Assembly: GCF_001277295.1 (NCBI RefSeq)
Contig: NZ_CP011456.1
Span: 5,274,001 to 5,338,000, forward strand
From: Anabaena sp. WA102
GTDB lineage: Bacteria > Cyanobacteriota > Cyanobacteriia > Cyanobacteriales > Nostocaceae
Reading direction: 5' to 3'
DNA: 64,000 bases
Shown here: one piece after another, positions 43,490-51,560 of the stretch
How positions within the stretch are numbered: the first letter of the stretch is position 1
How the letters are laid out: every line of letters begins with the position of its first letter
Notes under the pieces: generated by a model
What the model was told of the DNA's origin: nothing
Seen by the model: the letters and a program-made list of their open reading frames with translations, nothing else
The model's database searches: none
Made by a program: the position numbers and the translations under genes

Positions 43490-44187
43490 TTATATAATCC
43501 TAATTGAGTTTTTAATTCATCTAACTTATGTTGGGCAATCAAAATCTGTTCATCTAACTGATTAGCCATTTCTGATAATAAATTGCGTCCTGACTTTTCA
43601 GCCATGTTAACAGATGATTTCAACTGATATAATTCAGTTTTCTCTAATAAATCAATTTCCATGAAAATTGTATTTAAACGTTGTTTACCTTGAGCAATTT
43701 TACGAATTGTACGAACCAATTCAGCCGCAACTCCCTCACCTCTGATAGATTCAGGACTATTTTCCCAAGATTGTAAAATTTCTCTGATTTTTTCCTCATC
43801 TCCATTTTCATAAGCTTGATTCACTTGAGCCATTAATTCTTGTCGGCGTAACCGTTCCTTTTCATCTGTTGCTAAGTCTGGGTGAATACATTTCGCCACA
43901 TCTCGATACAATTGTTTAAGACTTTGAGACTGTTTAAAAGCCTTTACTGCTTCTAAAGATGCCATATATTCGGCAATTTGATCCTCAATGCGATCCAGTT
44001 CAGTATAACGGATACCAATCACTCGAAAATATTCTCGTTCAAAGGCGTGTAACTCAGCTTGGAGGGTAGTTAAATCTAACTCACGCTGTGCTAATTCTGT
44101 TTCGAGTCCAGTTAACTCCGTCTTCTTCTTTTCTAGTTCCTCTTCTTCGGGGGCAAGTGTACGCATTATCCGACCTTCTATTTCCAT
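43486..44187 (-). CDS. J-domain coiled-coil protein
   Basis: The 233-residue protein has an N-terminal coiled coil (about 14-80; EEEELEKKKTELTGLETELA), a J domain with the essential HPD at 102-104 (SLKQLYRDVAKCIHPDLATD, then ELMAQVNQAYENGD), and a C-terminal coiled coil (about 170-230). J domains stimulate Hsp70 (DnaK). It begins an operon with a TPR gene and the short coiled-coil gene, suggesting a chaperone-type or membrane-associated complex. MRTLAPEEE (codon 8) is an alternative start. Confidence 0.8.
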   Translation of the reverse strand: MEIEGRIMRTLAPEEEELEKKKTELTGLETELAQRELDLTTLQAELHAFEREYFRVIGIRYTELDRIEDQIAEYMASLEAVKAFKQSQSLKQLYRDVAKCIHPDLATDEKERLRRQELMAQVNQAYENGDEEKIREILQSWENSPESIRGEGVAAELVRTIRKIAQGKQRLNTIFMEIDLLEKTELYQLKSSVNMAEKSGRNLLSEMANQLDEQILIAQHKLDELKTQLGLYK

Positions 44188-44222
44188 ATATTTACCCTAA
44201 AGAGCTATAGATTAGAGATATT

Positions 44223-44446
44223 ATACCTTCAGTTCGAGTAATTTCTAAAAGTGCTGCTTTCAGTTCTGGAGTAATGGCAATAGTTAGGGTATCTTGCATA
44301 TTTTATCAGCGAGCTACATAGTTAATTATACAATATATCTGGCTACCATATCTATTTTGCACAAATAAAGTCAAAAATTTACTTCTTTAACCAACATAAA
44401 AACATTAACCGACAGGCAACGCACCCTAGAAATGGCTTGTATTTCT
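44223..44446. pseudogene. Decayed duplicate of the antitoxin-lipase junction
   Basis: These 224 bases match 45349-45572 at the same length with scattered differences. They hold the first 26 codons of the RHH antitoxin (minus strand, ATG at 44299, then stop) and the first codons of the lipase (plus strand), whose ATG has become ATA (in CCAACATAAAAACATTAACC). Homology ends at TGTATTTCT. Neither gene fragment can function. Confidence 0.8.
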
Positions 44447-44487
44447 TCAGCCGATAAATCTCTTTCTAAACCTATTTATTTTTTCCC

Positions 44488-44682
44488 CTAGATATTTTCT
44501 TGATGTTTCTTAATATCGGCTAGTATTTCATCCATTGTTACATTATCTAACCATTGATGACGTTCTTCTGTATAGTCTCCACTACCATTATCAAATTGAC
44601 GAATAAATCTGATAGCGTCAACATATCCTAAAGCATCTACAAGAGCTTTAAATCCTTTTCTATATAGTTCAATTGGGGTCAT
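44488..44682 (-). CDS. Small protein coupled to PIN toxin (64 aa)
   Basis: I take ATG 44682 because GGAGG lies 5-9 bp upstream; the frame is open six codons further. The product (MTPIELYRKGFKALVDALGY, acidic C-terminus with TMDEILADIKKHQENI) is not a named family. It overlaps the end of the PIN gene by 14 bp. It could be an antitoxin or accessory to the toxin. A fragmentary second copy is at about 46685-46756. Confidence 0.6.
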   Translation of the reverse strand: MTPIELYRKGFKALVDALGYVDAIRFIRQFDNGSGDYTEERHQWLDNVTMDEILADIKKHQENI

Positions 44683-45154
44683 TTTCTCCTCCTTGTACAA
44701 TATTATTAGTAGCTTCTGCCAACCAGATCATTGGATTAGCAACTATTATATTTATATTATCCTTATAGCTTAATGATTTTGACAATAGACGACTATCAGT
44801 GGTCAAGAAAATATCAGCGTTATTTTCAGCACAAGCCAGATGAAAAGCATCAAATTTTTTAATGTTAAAGGTTGTTAATTCTATTGCTCGTCGAGTAATT
44901 TCTTCTGTGACTAAAATCTTATCATGAGCTATTGTTAAGACTTTCTGTACTTGTTCTCTCCTGTTTATATCTGGAGTTCTGGCGATTTCTAATTCTAAAG
45001 CTGTGCTACTGACTAATTGCCATTTTCCAGATAGACAATGATTGATAATTTCTAAAATTGCTTCAGTTTCTAGCCTAATTCGCCATTGAGTTTGGTCGTC
45101 AAAAGGACGATTAAGGCAACAAACATCTAAATATATTCTATATTGTTTATTCAT
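44669..45154 (-). CDS. PIN-domain toxin
   Basis: The 161-residue protein begins RIYLDVCCLNRPFDDQTQWR with the first catalytic Asp, has ALELEIAR in the middle and KKFDAFHLACAENNADIFLTTD with further acidic residues near the C-terminus, as in PIN ribonucleases. It follows a ribbon-helix-helix antitoxin gene by 58 bp on the same strand, and a small gene overlaps its end. Most likely a VapC-like toxin. Confidence 0.78.
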   Translation of the reverse strand: MNKQYRIYLDVCCLNRPFDDQTQWRIRLETEAILEIINHCLSGKWQLVSSTALELEIARTPDINRREQVQKVLTIAHDKILVTEEITRRAIELTTFNIKKFDAFHLACAENNADIFLTTDSRLLSKSLSYKDNINIIVANPMIWLAEATNNIVQGGENDPN

Positions 45155-45212
45155 ATTTTTAGAACATAGTGTTACAAATGTTATTATTAATTATTAGTAT
45201 CTATAACTAGCT

Positions 45213-45425
45213 TCATGAAATTATCTCAAAAATTTCCTCATCTGTGTAAACTGTTTCATTCTTTTGCATCAAGTCAGAACGCAATGCACGGAATTTGTGG
45301 GTAAAGATGTAGTCCTCAATAGCTTTACCGACTAAACTATCAGCAGATATACCTTCAGTTTGAGTAATTTCTAAAAGTGCTGCTTTCAGTTCTGGAGTAA
45401 TAGTAATGGTTAGGGTATCTTGCAT
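45213..45425 (-). CDS. Ribbon-helix-helix antitoxin
   Basis: The 70-residue protein has a short N-terminal beta strand (DTLTITITPELKAALLEITQ) followed by two helices, the ribbon-helix-helix pattern of CopG/ParD-type antitoxins; the C-terminus (TVYTDEEIFEIIS) is the likely toxin-binding tail. It is upstream of the PIN toxin in the usual order and probably represses the shared promoter. Divergent from the lipase gene by 96 bp. Confidence 0.72.
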   Translation of the reverse strand: MQDTLTITITPELKAALLEITQTEGISADSLVGKAIEDYIFTHKFRALRSDLMQKNETVYTDEEIFEIIS

Positions 45426-45521
45426 ATTTTATCAGCGAACTACATAGTTGATTATACAATAGATTGAGCTACCATATCTATTTTGCACAAATAAAATCAA
45501 ACATTTACTTCTTTAACCAAC

Positions 45522-46490
45522 ATGAAAACATCCACCGACAGACAACGCACCCTAGAAATGGCTTGTATTTCTCAACTCGCTTACGTCGCCTATAAACAAG
45601 GAAATGATATAGTTAGCGATATCCTAAAAACAGGTACTCCATCCTTTTTACAACCATATCAAACCATAGAATTTATCTCAGCACCACGTCCTTTAAGTGA
45701 TACCGATGAATTAGTTTGTTGTGGTTTACTCCTATCCACAGAAAATGATATTGTCATTGCTATTAGAGGTACAGAAAGATTAGATGATTACTTCTTTAAC
45801 TTACTAGCATTCCCCAATTCAGAAGCAATTCACTCCGGTTTTAATCTTTATGTTAAAAGTTTTTGGCAACAATTACAAGACTTTATCCAAAGAGAAGAAA
45901 ACGCCAACAAAAATATTTTCGTAACTGGACATAGTTTAGGCGGTGCTGCGGCTACATTAATTACTAAACGAATTAGTGAAAGCGAATTAAAACCAATTGC
46001 ACCTTATACATTAGAAACCTATACATTTGGCGCACCACCAGTTAGTACAATCGAATTAATTCTGGATACTCCCATCTATAGATTTAGAAATATGGGTGAT
46101 TTCATTCCTGATTTACCGAAAATCATCACTGTTTTATTAAATAAAATCCCAGGAATCAAACAAGTAATTATTAATTGGAAACCAGAACTATTAAAAACAC
46201 TGGCTGATTATTCTCATGTGGGTAATGAATATTGTCTTAATAAAAAATATGAACTGATTGAACAAACCGAAGCTAACTTACCTAATCTTAAATTGATTTT
46301 GCAAATTTCCAGTTTATTAGCTTCACAATTAAAATCACCATCTCAAGCAGATGTTAATAAATTTCGGTTGTTAATAAACACCTTAATTAAAACATCATTA
46401 GAAGAACATCACGCCATTAAATATATAGAAAGAATCAATTTTGGGAAACTTCCATCTTATATTTCTAATTTGCATGATGATGAGGAGTAA
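45522..46490 (+). CDS. Class 3 lipase-like alpha/beta hydrolase
   Basis: The 322-residue protein has the lipase core: IVIAIRGTERLDDYFFNLLA (oxyanion region), nucleophile elbow VTGHSLGGAAATL with the catalytic Ser near 137, and YTFGAPPVS; a later Asp in FIPDLP and a His in DYSHVGNEY complete a plausible triad. No signal peptide is seen, so it is probably cytoplasmic or membrane-peripheral. The 5' end of this gene is duplicated at 44384-44446. Confidence 0.85.
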   Translation: MKTSTDRQRTLEMACISQLAYVAYKQGNDIVSDILKTGTPSFLQPYQTIEFISAPRPLSDTDELVCCGLLLSTENDIVIAIRGTERLDDYFFNLLAFPNSEAIHSGFNLYVKSFWQQLQDFIQREENANKNIFVTGHSLGGAAATLITKRISESELKPIAPYTLETYTFGAPPVSTIELILDTPIYRFRNMGDFIPDLPKIITVLLNKIPGIKQVIINWKPELLKTLADYSHVGNEYCLNKKYELIEQTEANLPNLKLILQISSLLASQLKSPSQADVNKFRLLINTLIKTSLEEHHAIKYIERINFGKLPSYISNLHDDEE

Positions 46491-46511
46491 AATAGAAATT
46501 ATAAAAGATGA

Positions 46512-46684
46512 GGAAGTCACCGACAGTTTAAACATCCTGATAAACTTGGTACAGTTACAGTTTCTGGTAAACCTAATATTGATGTACCCATTGGTATGCT
46601 AAAAAGTATTTGGAGACAAGCACAATTGGAGGAAGAATAATGCGTTATCCAGTAGTAATTGAAAAAGGAACTACTGTTTCTTAA
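46512..46684 (+). pseudogene. hicA-hicB remnant
   Basis: Bases 46512-46640 encode GSHRQFKHPDKLGTVTVSGK then PNIDVPIGMLKSIWRQAQ, the C-terminal two thirds of a HicA toxin; the N-terminus is gone, with a stop just before. Its TAA overlaps ATG 46640, which starts MRYPVVIEKGTTVS, the opening of a HicB antitoxin that stops after 14 codons at 46684. Both are truncated. Confidence 0.75.
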
Positions 46685-46756
46685 TGTCTCTTAATATCCG
46701 CTAGTATTTCGTCCATTGTTACCTGATCTAACCATTAATGACGTTCTTCTGTATAG
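46685..46756 (-). pseudogene. Fragment of a second copy of the 64-aa PIN-linked gene
   Basis: TCTTAATATC, CGCTAGTATTTCGTCCATTG and ACGTTCTTCTGTATAG match 44501-44577 with few changes. The copy begins directly at the hicB break and ends where GTGCGATCGC follows. It carries an early stop (CATTAATGACG) and lacks a start. Confidence 0.7.
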
Positions 46757-46885
46757 TGCGATCGCTGATCTTGTAGGGTGAGTTAATGAAATGTAACGCA
46801 CCATCCCTATCCCACCATACGTTTTTTGCCGTGGTTGATAACTTTTCACGCTAACCTATAAATAAACATACCATCCCTAACGAAA

Positions 46886-47241
46886 ATGGCACAACTAACA
46901 ATTCAAGTACCGGACGAACTAGCAAACCGCTTACAACCCATATTACATTATTACATCGTCTTCCAGAATTGCTTTTACAACTGTTAGAAACACATACACC
47001 AGAAACATTAGAATTCACTAATTCTAGTGATACTGCTAACACTTATACTGAGGTTTTAGACTTTTTGATTAAACAACCAACACTGGAACAAATAGCTAAA
47101 TTTAAAGTTTCAACCCAAGCACAAAAAAGGTTAGAAGACTTATTAGAAAAAAACCGCATAGGTACAATTTCTAAAGCAGAAAATAGCGAATTAGATATTT
47201 ATGAACAGCTAGATCAATTAATGATGTTACTTAAAGCATAA
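46886..47241 (+). pseudogene. Antitoxin-like gene broken by an 8-bp duplication
   Basis: The start MAQLTIQVPDELANRLQPIL runs out of frame at TTACATTATTACAT (about 46944-46957). Removing one 8-bp unit (TTACATTA) gives ILHRLPELLLQLLETH and joins the downstream frame to 47241, with LEQIAKFKVSTQAQKRLEDL and ELDIYEQLDQLMMLLKA. This family commonly sits before HNH endonuclease genes in cyanobacteria, as here. The frameshift is probably recent. Confidence 0.75.
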
Positions 47242-47247
47242 TTAAAA

Positions 47248-47454
47248 ATGACAAATAATGCCACTTCTTTTAGTCTACGTCAATTAGTCATTGAACGCGC
47301 TCAAGGACGTTGTGAATATTGTTTAATTCTAAAAAATGCCGAAATTATTGGTATTACTGATATTGGTCAAGCTACATCACGGTTATTGATGTTTAATACT
47401 TCAAGCAGAATGCGATCGCGTAAATCATTAATTGATCAAAATTTGTACCCATGA
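47248..47454 (+). pseudogene. HNH endonuclease with central deletion
   Basis: The 68-residue product keeps the N-terminus (SLRQLVIERAQGRCEYCLI, first zinc Cys pair) and a C-terminal block (IIGITDIGQATSRLLMFNTS, then a final YP) usually found at the end of this HNH family. The whole catalytic HNH centre, about 60 residues, is missing although the frame stays open. It follows the broken antitoxin-like gene by 6 bp. Confidence 0.65.
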
Positions 47455-47521
47455 CTGGCTGACTATAACTGCTGATTCTATCATAATATAAACATATAGC
47501 AACCTAGCTAGATAAAATAAT

Positions 47522-47833
47522 ATGTTAACCCTCAATTACCCACATATCGTTAAAAACGATCATCAGTCAGCAAGACTACAGCGTTTACCGAGAATTAGAG
47601 TAGCGCAAATTGTCATGGATTATCTGGCTTATGGTTGGTCAGTAGAGGAAATGTGCCGTCAACATCCTTATTTAACATATAGTGAAGCTCATGCTACTAT
47701 GGGTTATTACTTCGACCACCAAGAAGAGATTGACCAAGAAATTAAACAAGAATGGGAACAAGTACAGGAAAGTATTAAGGAATCAGTACCATCCCCTTTT
47801 TACAGCAGAATGAAAGCGAAAGGACTGTTGTAA
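47522..47833 (+). CDS. DUF433-type antitoxin
   Basis: The 103-residue protein shows the DUF433 pattern: LPRIRVAQIVMDYLAYGWSV then EEMCRQHPYLTYSEAHATMG, a helix-turn-helix-like fold, with a charged C-terminus rich in Glu that may bind the toxin. It ends directly at the start of the next gene (47833/47834). Such pairs with DUF5615 proteins are considered toxin-antitoxin modules. This one appears intact. Confidence 0.75.
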   Translation: MLTLNYPHIVKNDHQSARLQRLPRIRVAQIVMDYLAYGWSVEEMCRQHPYLTYSEAHATMGYYFDHQEEIDQEIKQEWEQVQESIKESVPSPFYSRMKAKGLL

Positions 47834-48184
47834 ATGCCTATTGCTTTATATATGGATGTTCATGTGCCTCAAGCTATTACATCACAATTGTGCCGTCGTG
47901 GTGTAGATGCATTAACTGCCTTTGATGATGAAACCCAAGAACTTCCTGATGATAAATTATTAGAAAGAGTGACTGAACTAAAACGAGTCCTGTTTACTCA
48001 AGATATCCGTTTTCGCGTATTAGCTGAAACTTGGCAAATAGAAGGAAAACAATTTTCAGGATTAATTTTTGGACATCAATTAGGTGGCACAATTGGTCAA
48101 TTTGTTAAAGATTTAGAATTTATTGCTCAGGCTTCTGAAATTGACGAATGGATGAATGTAGTTGAATATGTTCCTTTCAAATAA
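47834..48184 (+). CDS. DUF5615 PIN-like toxin
   Basis: The 116-residue protein begins IALYMDVHVPQAITSQLCRR with the first acidic residue of a PIN-like (Mut7-C type) fold, then DALTAFDDETQELPDD and VLFTQDIRFRVLAETW with further acidic residues. It starts right after the DUF433 stop codon, so translation is coupled. A ribonuclease toxin is the usual prediction. Confidence 0.75.
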   Translation: MPIALYMDVHVPQAITSQLCRRGVDALTAFDDETQELPDDKLLERVTELKRVLFTQDIRFRVLAETWQIEGKQFSGLIFGHQLGGTIGQFVKDLEFIAQASEIDEWMNVVEYVPFK

Positions 48185-48332
48185 TCTAATATGAAGAAAA
48201 ATATCATGAATTATCACATCATCATTAACTTTACCAATAAAAATAGAGTATAAATTGAAGTTCAATAATTATTAATAATTGATGATTGGCCATAGTTCAT
48301 TTTACAACTACCTCCAATCACCAATCACCAAA

Positions 48333-49280
48333 TTAAGTAAGCGCTTCCGCACCACCGACAACTTCCAGAAGTTCCTGGGTAATTGCGGCTTGACGAGCTT
48401 TGTTGTAAGACAAAGATAGACTTTTAATCAACTCACCGGCGTTTTCGCTGGCGTTACTCATTGCTGTCATCCGTGCGGCTAGTTCACTAGCTGCTGATTC
48501 TTGTAATGCTCTTAATAGCTGATTGCTCAGATATAATGGCAACAAAGAATCCAGAATTTGCACTGGATCTTGTTCAAAAATCATGTCACTAGGTAAAGCC
48601 GTCACTGTACTAGCTACCTTTTCCCGTTCCACTTGGAATTGACCACCACGAGTAGTTAAACGGAAAACTTCATCATCCGCTGCTTCTAAACCTTGGGTAT
48701 CCAAAGGTAGAAGGGTTTGGATGACGGGACGGGAACTAACTAAGGAGACAAATTTTGTATAAACTAGCTCAATCCGGTCTACTTTTTCCGAAAGGAAGAG
48801 AGAAAGTAGTTCATCAGCAATATTTGTAGCTTCTGCGGCGGTAGGAATTTGTTCTAAACCGCTGTAGGTAGCATCAATAGGTTGATTCCGCCGTTGGAAG
48901 TATTGAGTAGCTTTGCGTCCAACCAATACATAAGTATAGTTTACGCCTTCAGCTTGGAGTTCCTTAGCACGATTTTCGGCACGACGGATCACGTTACCGT
49001 TGTAACCACCACATAAACCCCGATCGCCGGAAATTACCAACAAACCTACTGTTTTAACTTCGCGTTTTTTCAGTAGGGGTAGGTTAACATCTTCAAACCG
49101 CAGTCTGGTTTGCAAGCCAAATAATACTTGAGCTAAACGGTCTGCAAAGGGACGGGTGGCAATTACCTGTTCTTGAGCGCGACGGACACGCGCCGCAGCT
49201 ACCAGCCGCATGGCTTCGGTAATTTTTTTGGTGTTTTTGACCGACTGAATGCGATCGCGTATTGATTTGAGATTAGCCAT
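48333..49280 (-). CDS. atpG: ATP synthase F1 gamma subunit
   Basis: The 315-residue protein begins MANLKSIRDRIQSVKNTKKI and ends ARQAAITQELLEVVGGAEAL, the two coiled-coil helices of the rotor shaft. The middle holds VISGDRGLCGGYNGNVI. Near residues 195-230 it carries the extra segment typical of photosynthetic gamma subunits. Called atpC in cyanobacterial usage. It is the last gene of the operon in this window; beta and epsilon are encoded elsewhere, as usual in cyanobacteria. Confidence 0.97.
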   Translation of the reverse strand: MANLKSIRDRIQSVKNTKKITEAMRLVAAARVRRAQEQVIATRPFADRLAQVLFGLQTRLRFEDVNLPLLKKREVKTVGLLVISGDRGLCGGYNGNVIRRAENRAKELQAEGVNYTYVLVGRKATQYFQRRNQPIDATYSGLEQIPTAAEATNIADELLSLFLSEKVDRIELVYTKFVSLVSSRPVIQTLLPLDTQGLEAADDEVFRLTTRGGQFQVEREKVASTVTALPSDMIFEQDPVQILDSLLPLYLSNQLLRALQESAASELAARMTAMSNASENAGELIKSLSLSYNKARQAAITQELLEVVGGAEALT

Positions 49281-49285
49281 AATTT

Positions 49286-49332
49286 TTAGGTCATTGGTAA
49301 TTGGTAATTGGTAATTGGTAATTGGTAATTGG
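49286..49332. repeat. STRR (TTGGTAA) in the atp operon
   Basis: About six copies of TTGGTAA-type heptamers fill the spacer between atpA and gamma, followed by ACCTATTACC-type units (49347-49383) of complementary sense, which could fold into a hairpin in the operon mRNA. Confidence 0.8.
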
Positions 49333-49383
49333 GTAAAAGTTATTGCTATTACCTATTACCCACTACCTATTACCTGTTACCTG

Positions 49384-50904
49384 TTACGCTGCTGCTTGGA
49401 AGGTCTTTTTGAACTCAGTGAGAGCGGCTTTCAAAGCTACTTCTTCTGTATCACCAAGGGCTTTGCTACCTTGTACGCCTTGGTAATAGGCAGTGTTAAC
49501 ATTTTTCAGATAATCACGTAAACCCTTAGCAAAGGTAGTTACTTTATTAACTGCAATGTCATCTAAATAACCGTTAATACCAGCGTAAAGAACTGCTACT
49601 TGTTCAGCTACGGAGAGAGGATCGTTTTGGGGCTGTTTTAAGAGTTCCCGTAAACGCACACCACGCGCCAACTGATCTTGGGTGGCTTTGTCTAAATCAG
49701 AAGCGAATTGAGCGAAAGCTTGTAAGTCGTCAAATTGCGCCAATTCTAGTTTAATCTTACCGGCAACTTTCTTCATTGCCTTGGTTTGAGCCGCAGAACC
49801 TACACGGGATACAGAGATACCGGGGTTTACAGCGGGACGGATACCAGAGTTAAACAAGTCAGAAGACAAGAAAATCTGACCGTCGGTAATAGAAATTACG
49901 TTGGTAGGAATGTATGCAGATACGTCACCAGCTTGGGTTTCAATGATAGGTAATGCAGTCATGCTACCTTTACCTAATTCATCGCTGAGTTTAGCAGCAC
50001 GTTCCAACAAGCGAGAGTGAATGTAGAATACGTCTCCAGGATAGGCTTCCCGACCGGGTGGACGACGGAGGAGCAAGGACATTTGGCGATAAGCCTGGGC
50101 TTGCTTGGAAAGGTCATCATAGATGATTAAGGTCGCTTTGCCTTTGTACATGAAATACTCAGCAATACTAGCACCTGTGTAGGGAGCGAGGAATTGCAGG
50201 GTAGCTGGGTCACTGGCGTTAGCTGCGACAACTACTGTATAGTCCATCGCGCCTTTTTCTTGTAAGGTTTGGACTACGTTAGCAACGGTGGAAGCTTTTT
50301 GACCGATAGCTACGTAAACGCAAACGACATCTTCACCTTTTTGGTTAATGATGGTGTCAATAGCGATCGCTGTCTTACCAGTTTGACGGTCACCAATAAT
50401 TAATTCCCGTTGACCACGGCCTACAGGAATCATGGAGTCAATAGCGGTAATCCCTGTTTGCATCGGTTCATGTACAGACCGACGGGCAATAATCCCAGGG
50501 GCTGGGGATTCAATTAACCGAGTTTCAGTAGTTTTGGGATCACCTTTACCATCAATAGGACGACCCAAAGCATCAACAACGCGACCAATGAGAGCGTCAC
50601 CTACGCCTACTTGGGCAATTCTACCAGTAGCGGTTACAGAGCTACCTTCTTGAATACTCCGACCTTCGCCCATCAGTACCGCACCAACGTTATCTTCTTC
50701 TAAGTTTTGGGCGATACCAATTGTACCATCTTCAAATTCCAGGAGTTCCCCAGCCATAGCTTTTTCCAAGCCATAAATCCGGGCAATACCGTCACCAACT
50801 TGTAGCACTGTACCAACGTTAGCAACTTTAACCTCTTGGTCATATTGCTCGATTTGTTGTTGGATGATGCTGCTGATTTCGTCAGGTCTAATGGAAATAC
50901 TCAT
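49384..50904 (-). CDS. atpA: ATP synthase F1 alpha subunit
   Basis: The 506-residue protein has the nucleotide-binding P-loop GDRQTGKTAIAIDTI (about 170-184), the alpha-specific RPAVNPGISVSRVGSAAQ and the N-terminal beta-barrel region. Starts MSISIRPDEISSIIQQQIEQ. It is non-catalytic, alternating with beta in the F1 head. Full length. STRR spacers lie on both sides. Confidence 0.98.
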   Translation of the reverse strand: MSISIRPDEISSIIQQQIEQYDQEVKVANVGTVLQVGDGIARIYGLEKAMAGELLEFEDGTIGIAQNLEEDNVGAVLMGEGRSIQEGSSVTATGRIAQVGVGDALIGRVVDALGRPIDGKGDPKTTETRLIESPAPGIIARRSVHEPMQTGITAIDSMIPVGRGQRELIIGDRQTGKTAIAIDTIINQKGEDVVCVYVAIGQKASTVANVVQTLQEKGAMDYTVVVAANASDPATLQFLAPYTGASIAEYFMYKGKATLIIYDDLSKQAQAYRQMSLLLRRPPGREAYPGDVFYIHSRLLERAAKLSDELGKGSMTALPIIETQAGDVSAYIPTNVISITDGQIFLSSDLFNSGIRPAVNPGISVSRVGSAAQTKAMKKVAGKIKLELAQFDDLQAFAQFASDLDKATQDQLARGVRLRELLKQPQNDPLSVAEQVAVLYAGINGYLDDIAVNKVTTFAKGLRDYLKNVNTAYYQGVQGSKALGDTEEVALKAALTEFKKTFQAAA

Positions 50905-50956
50905 TTGTCAGTTGTCAGTTGTTAGTTGTTAGTTGTCCGTTGTCAGTTGTCAGTTG
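50905..50956. repeat. STRR (GTTAGTT/GTCAGTT) in the atp operon
   Basis: Seven or so copies of a GTCAGTT/GTTAGTT heptamer lie in the 101-bp spacer between atpH and atpA, beginning right after the atpA start codon on the minus strand; the atpA ribosome-binding site must lie at its edge. Confidence 0.8.
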
Positions 50957-51005
50957 TTTTTTATGAGCTATTGACCAATGACTATTGACATTTATTCAGA
51001 ACTTT

Positions 51006-51560
51006 CTAGTTACTGCTTAAACGTAGGGAAAGACGACGTAGTTGACCACGCAAACTAGCGTCAATTACTTGAGAACCAACTTTGATAATTACACCACCAA
51101 TTAAATCGCTGTCTATTTTGGTGGCTAATTCCACTTGACGAGCTTTGGTCAGAGTAATTACCTTTTCTGTAATTGCTTGCTGTTGGGTTTCTGTGAGGGG
51201 AACCGCAGAAGTAATTTCAGCCAATACAGTTTGATTTAGCTGGCGTAATAACGCCAAATACTGCTGTAAAATCGGTTCTAAAAAAGCAATCCGTCTTCTG
51301 TCAACTAACAGCAGTAAAAAGTTACGGAGGCAGGGGTTTACACCTTCGCCAAGTAATTGTCTGAGGACATTTTTCTTGTTTTCTGGCTTCACAAAGGGAT
51401 TGCTCAAAAAGCCTGTGAGTTCTTGACTCCCTGTTAATAAGCTCAAGAAAGTCCGTGCATCTCCCCCAACTTCTTCTGTTAAGTTTTGAGATTGAGCAAT
51501 GGATAACAATGCCTGTGCATAAGGCTGAGATATTTCAGCGGTAGCTGCATCACTTTTCAT
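51006..51560 (-). CDS. atpH: ATP synthase delta subunit (OSCP)
   Basis: The 184-residue protein has the delta pattern: ISQPYAQALLSIAQ at the N-terminus, LVDRRRIAFLEPILQQYLAL in the middle and IDSDLIGGVIIKVGSQVIDA SLRGQL-type C-terminus. It links F1 to the b/b' stator. It overlaps atpF by 4 bp. Called atpD in some cyanobacterial papers. Confidence 0.96.
   Translation of the reverse strand: MKSDAATAEISQPYAQALLSIAQSQNLTEEVGGDARTFLSLLTGSQELTGFLSNPFVKPENKKNVLRQLLGEGVNPCLRNFLLLLVDRRRIAFLEPILQQYLALLRQLNQTVLAEITSAVPLTETQQQAITEKVITLTKARQVELATKIDSDLIGGVIIKVGSQVIDASLRGQLRRLSLRLSSN

Noticed and set aside
41531..48184. Prophage or integrative element
   Set aside because: tRNA genes lie nearby at 40.6-40.8 kb, but no integrase, phage structural gene or duplicated tRNA 3' end was seen.
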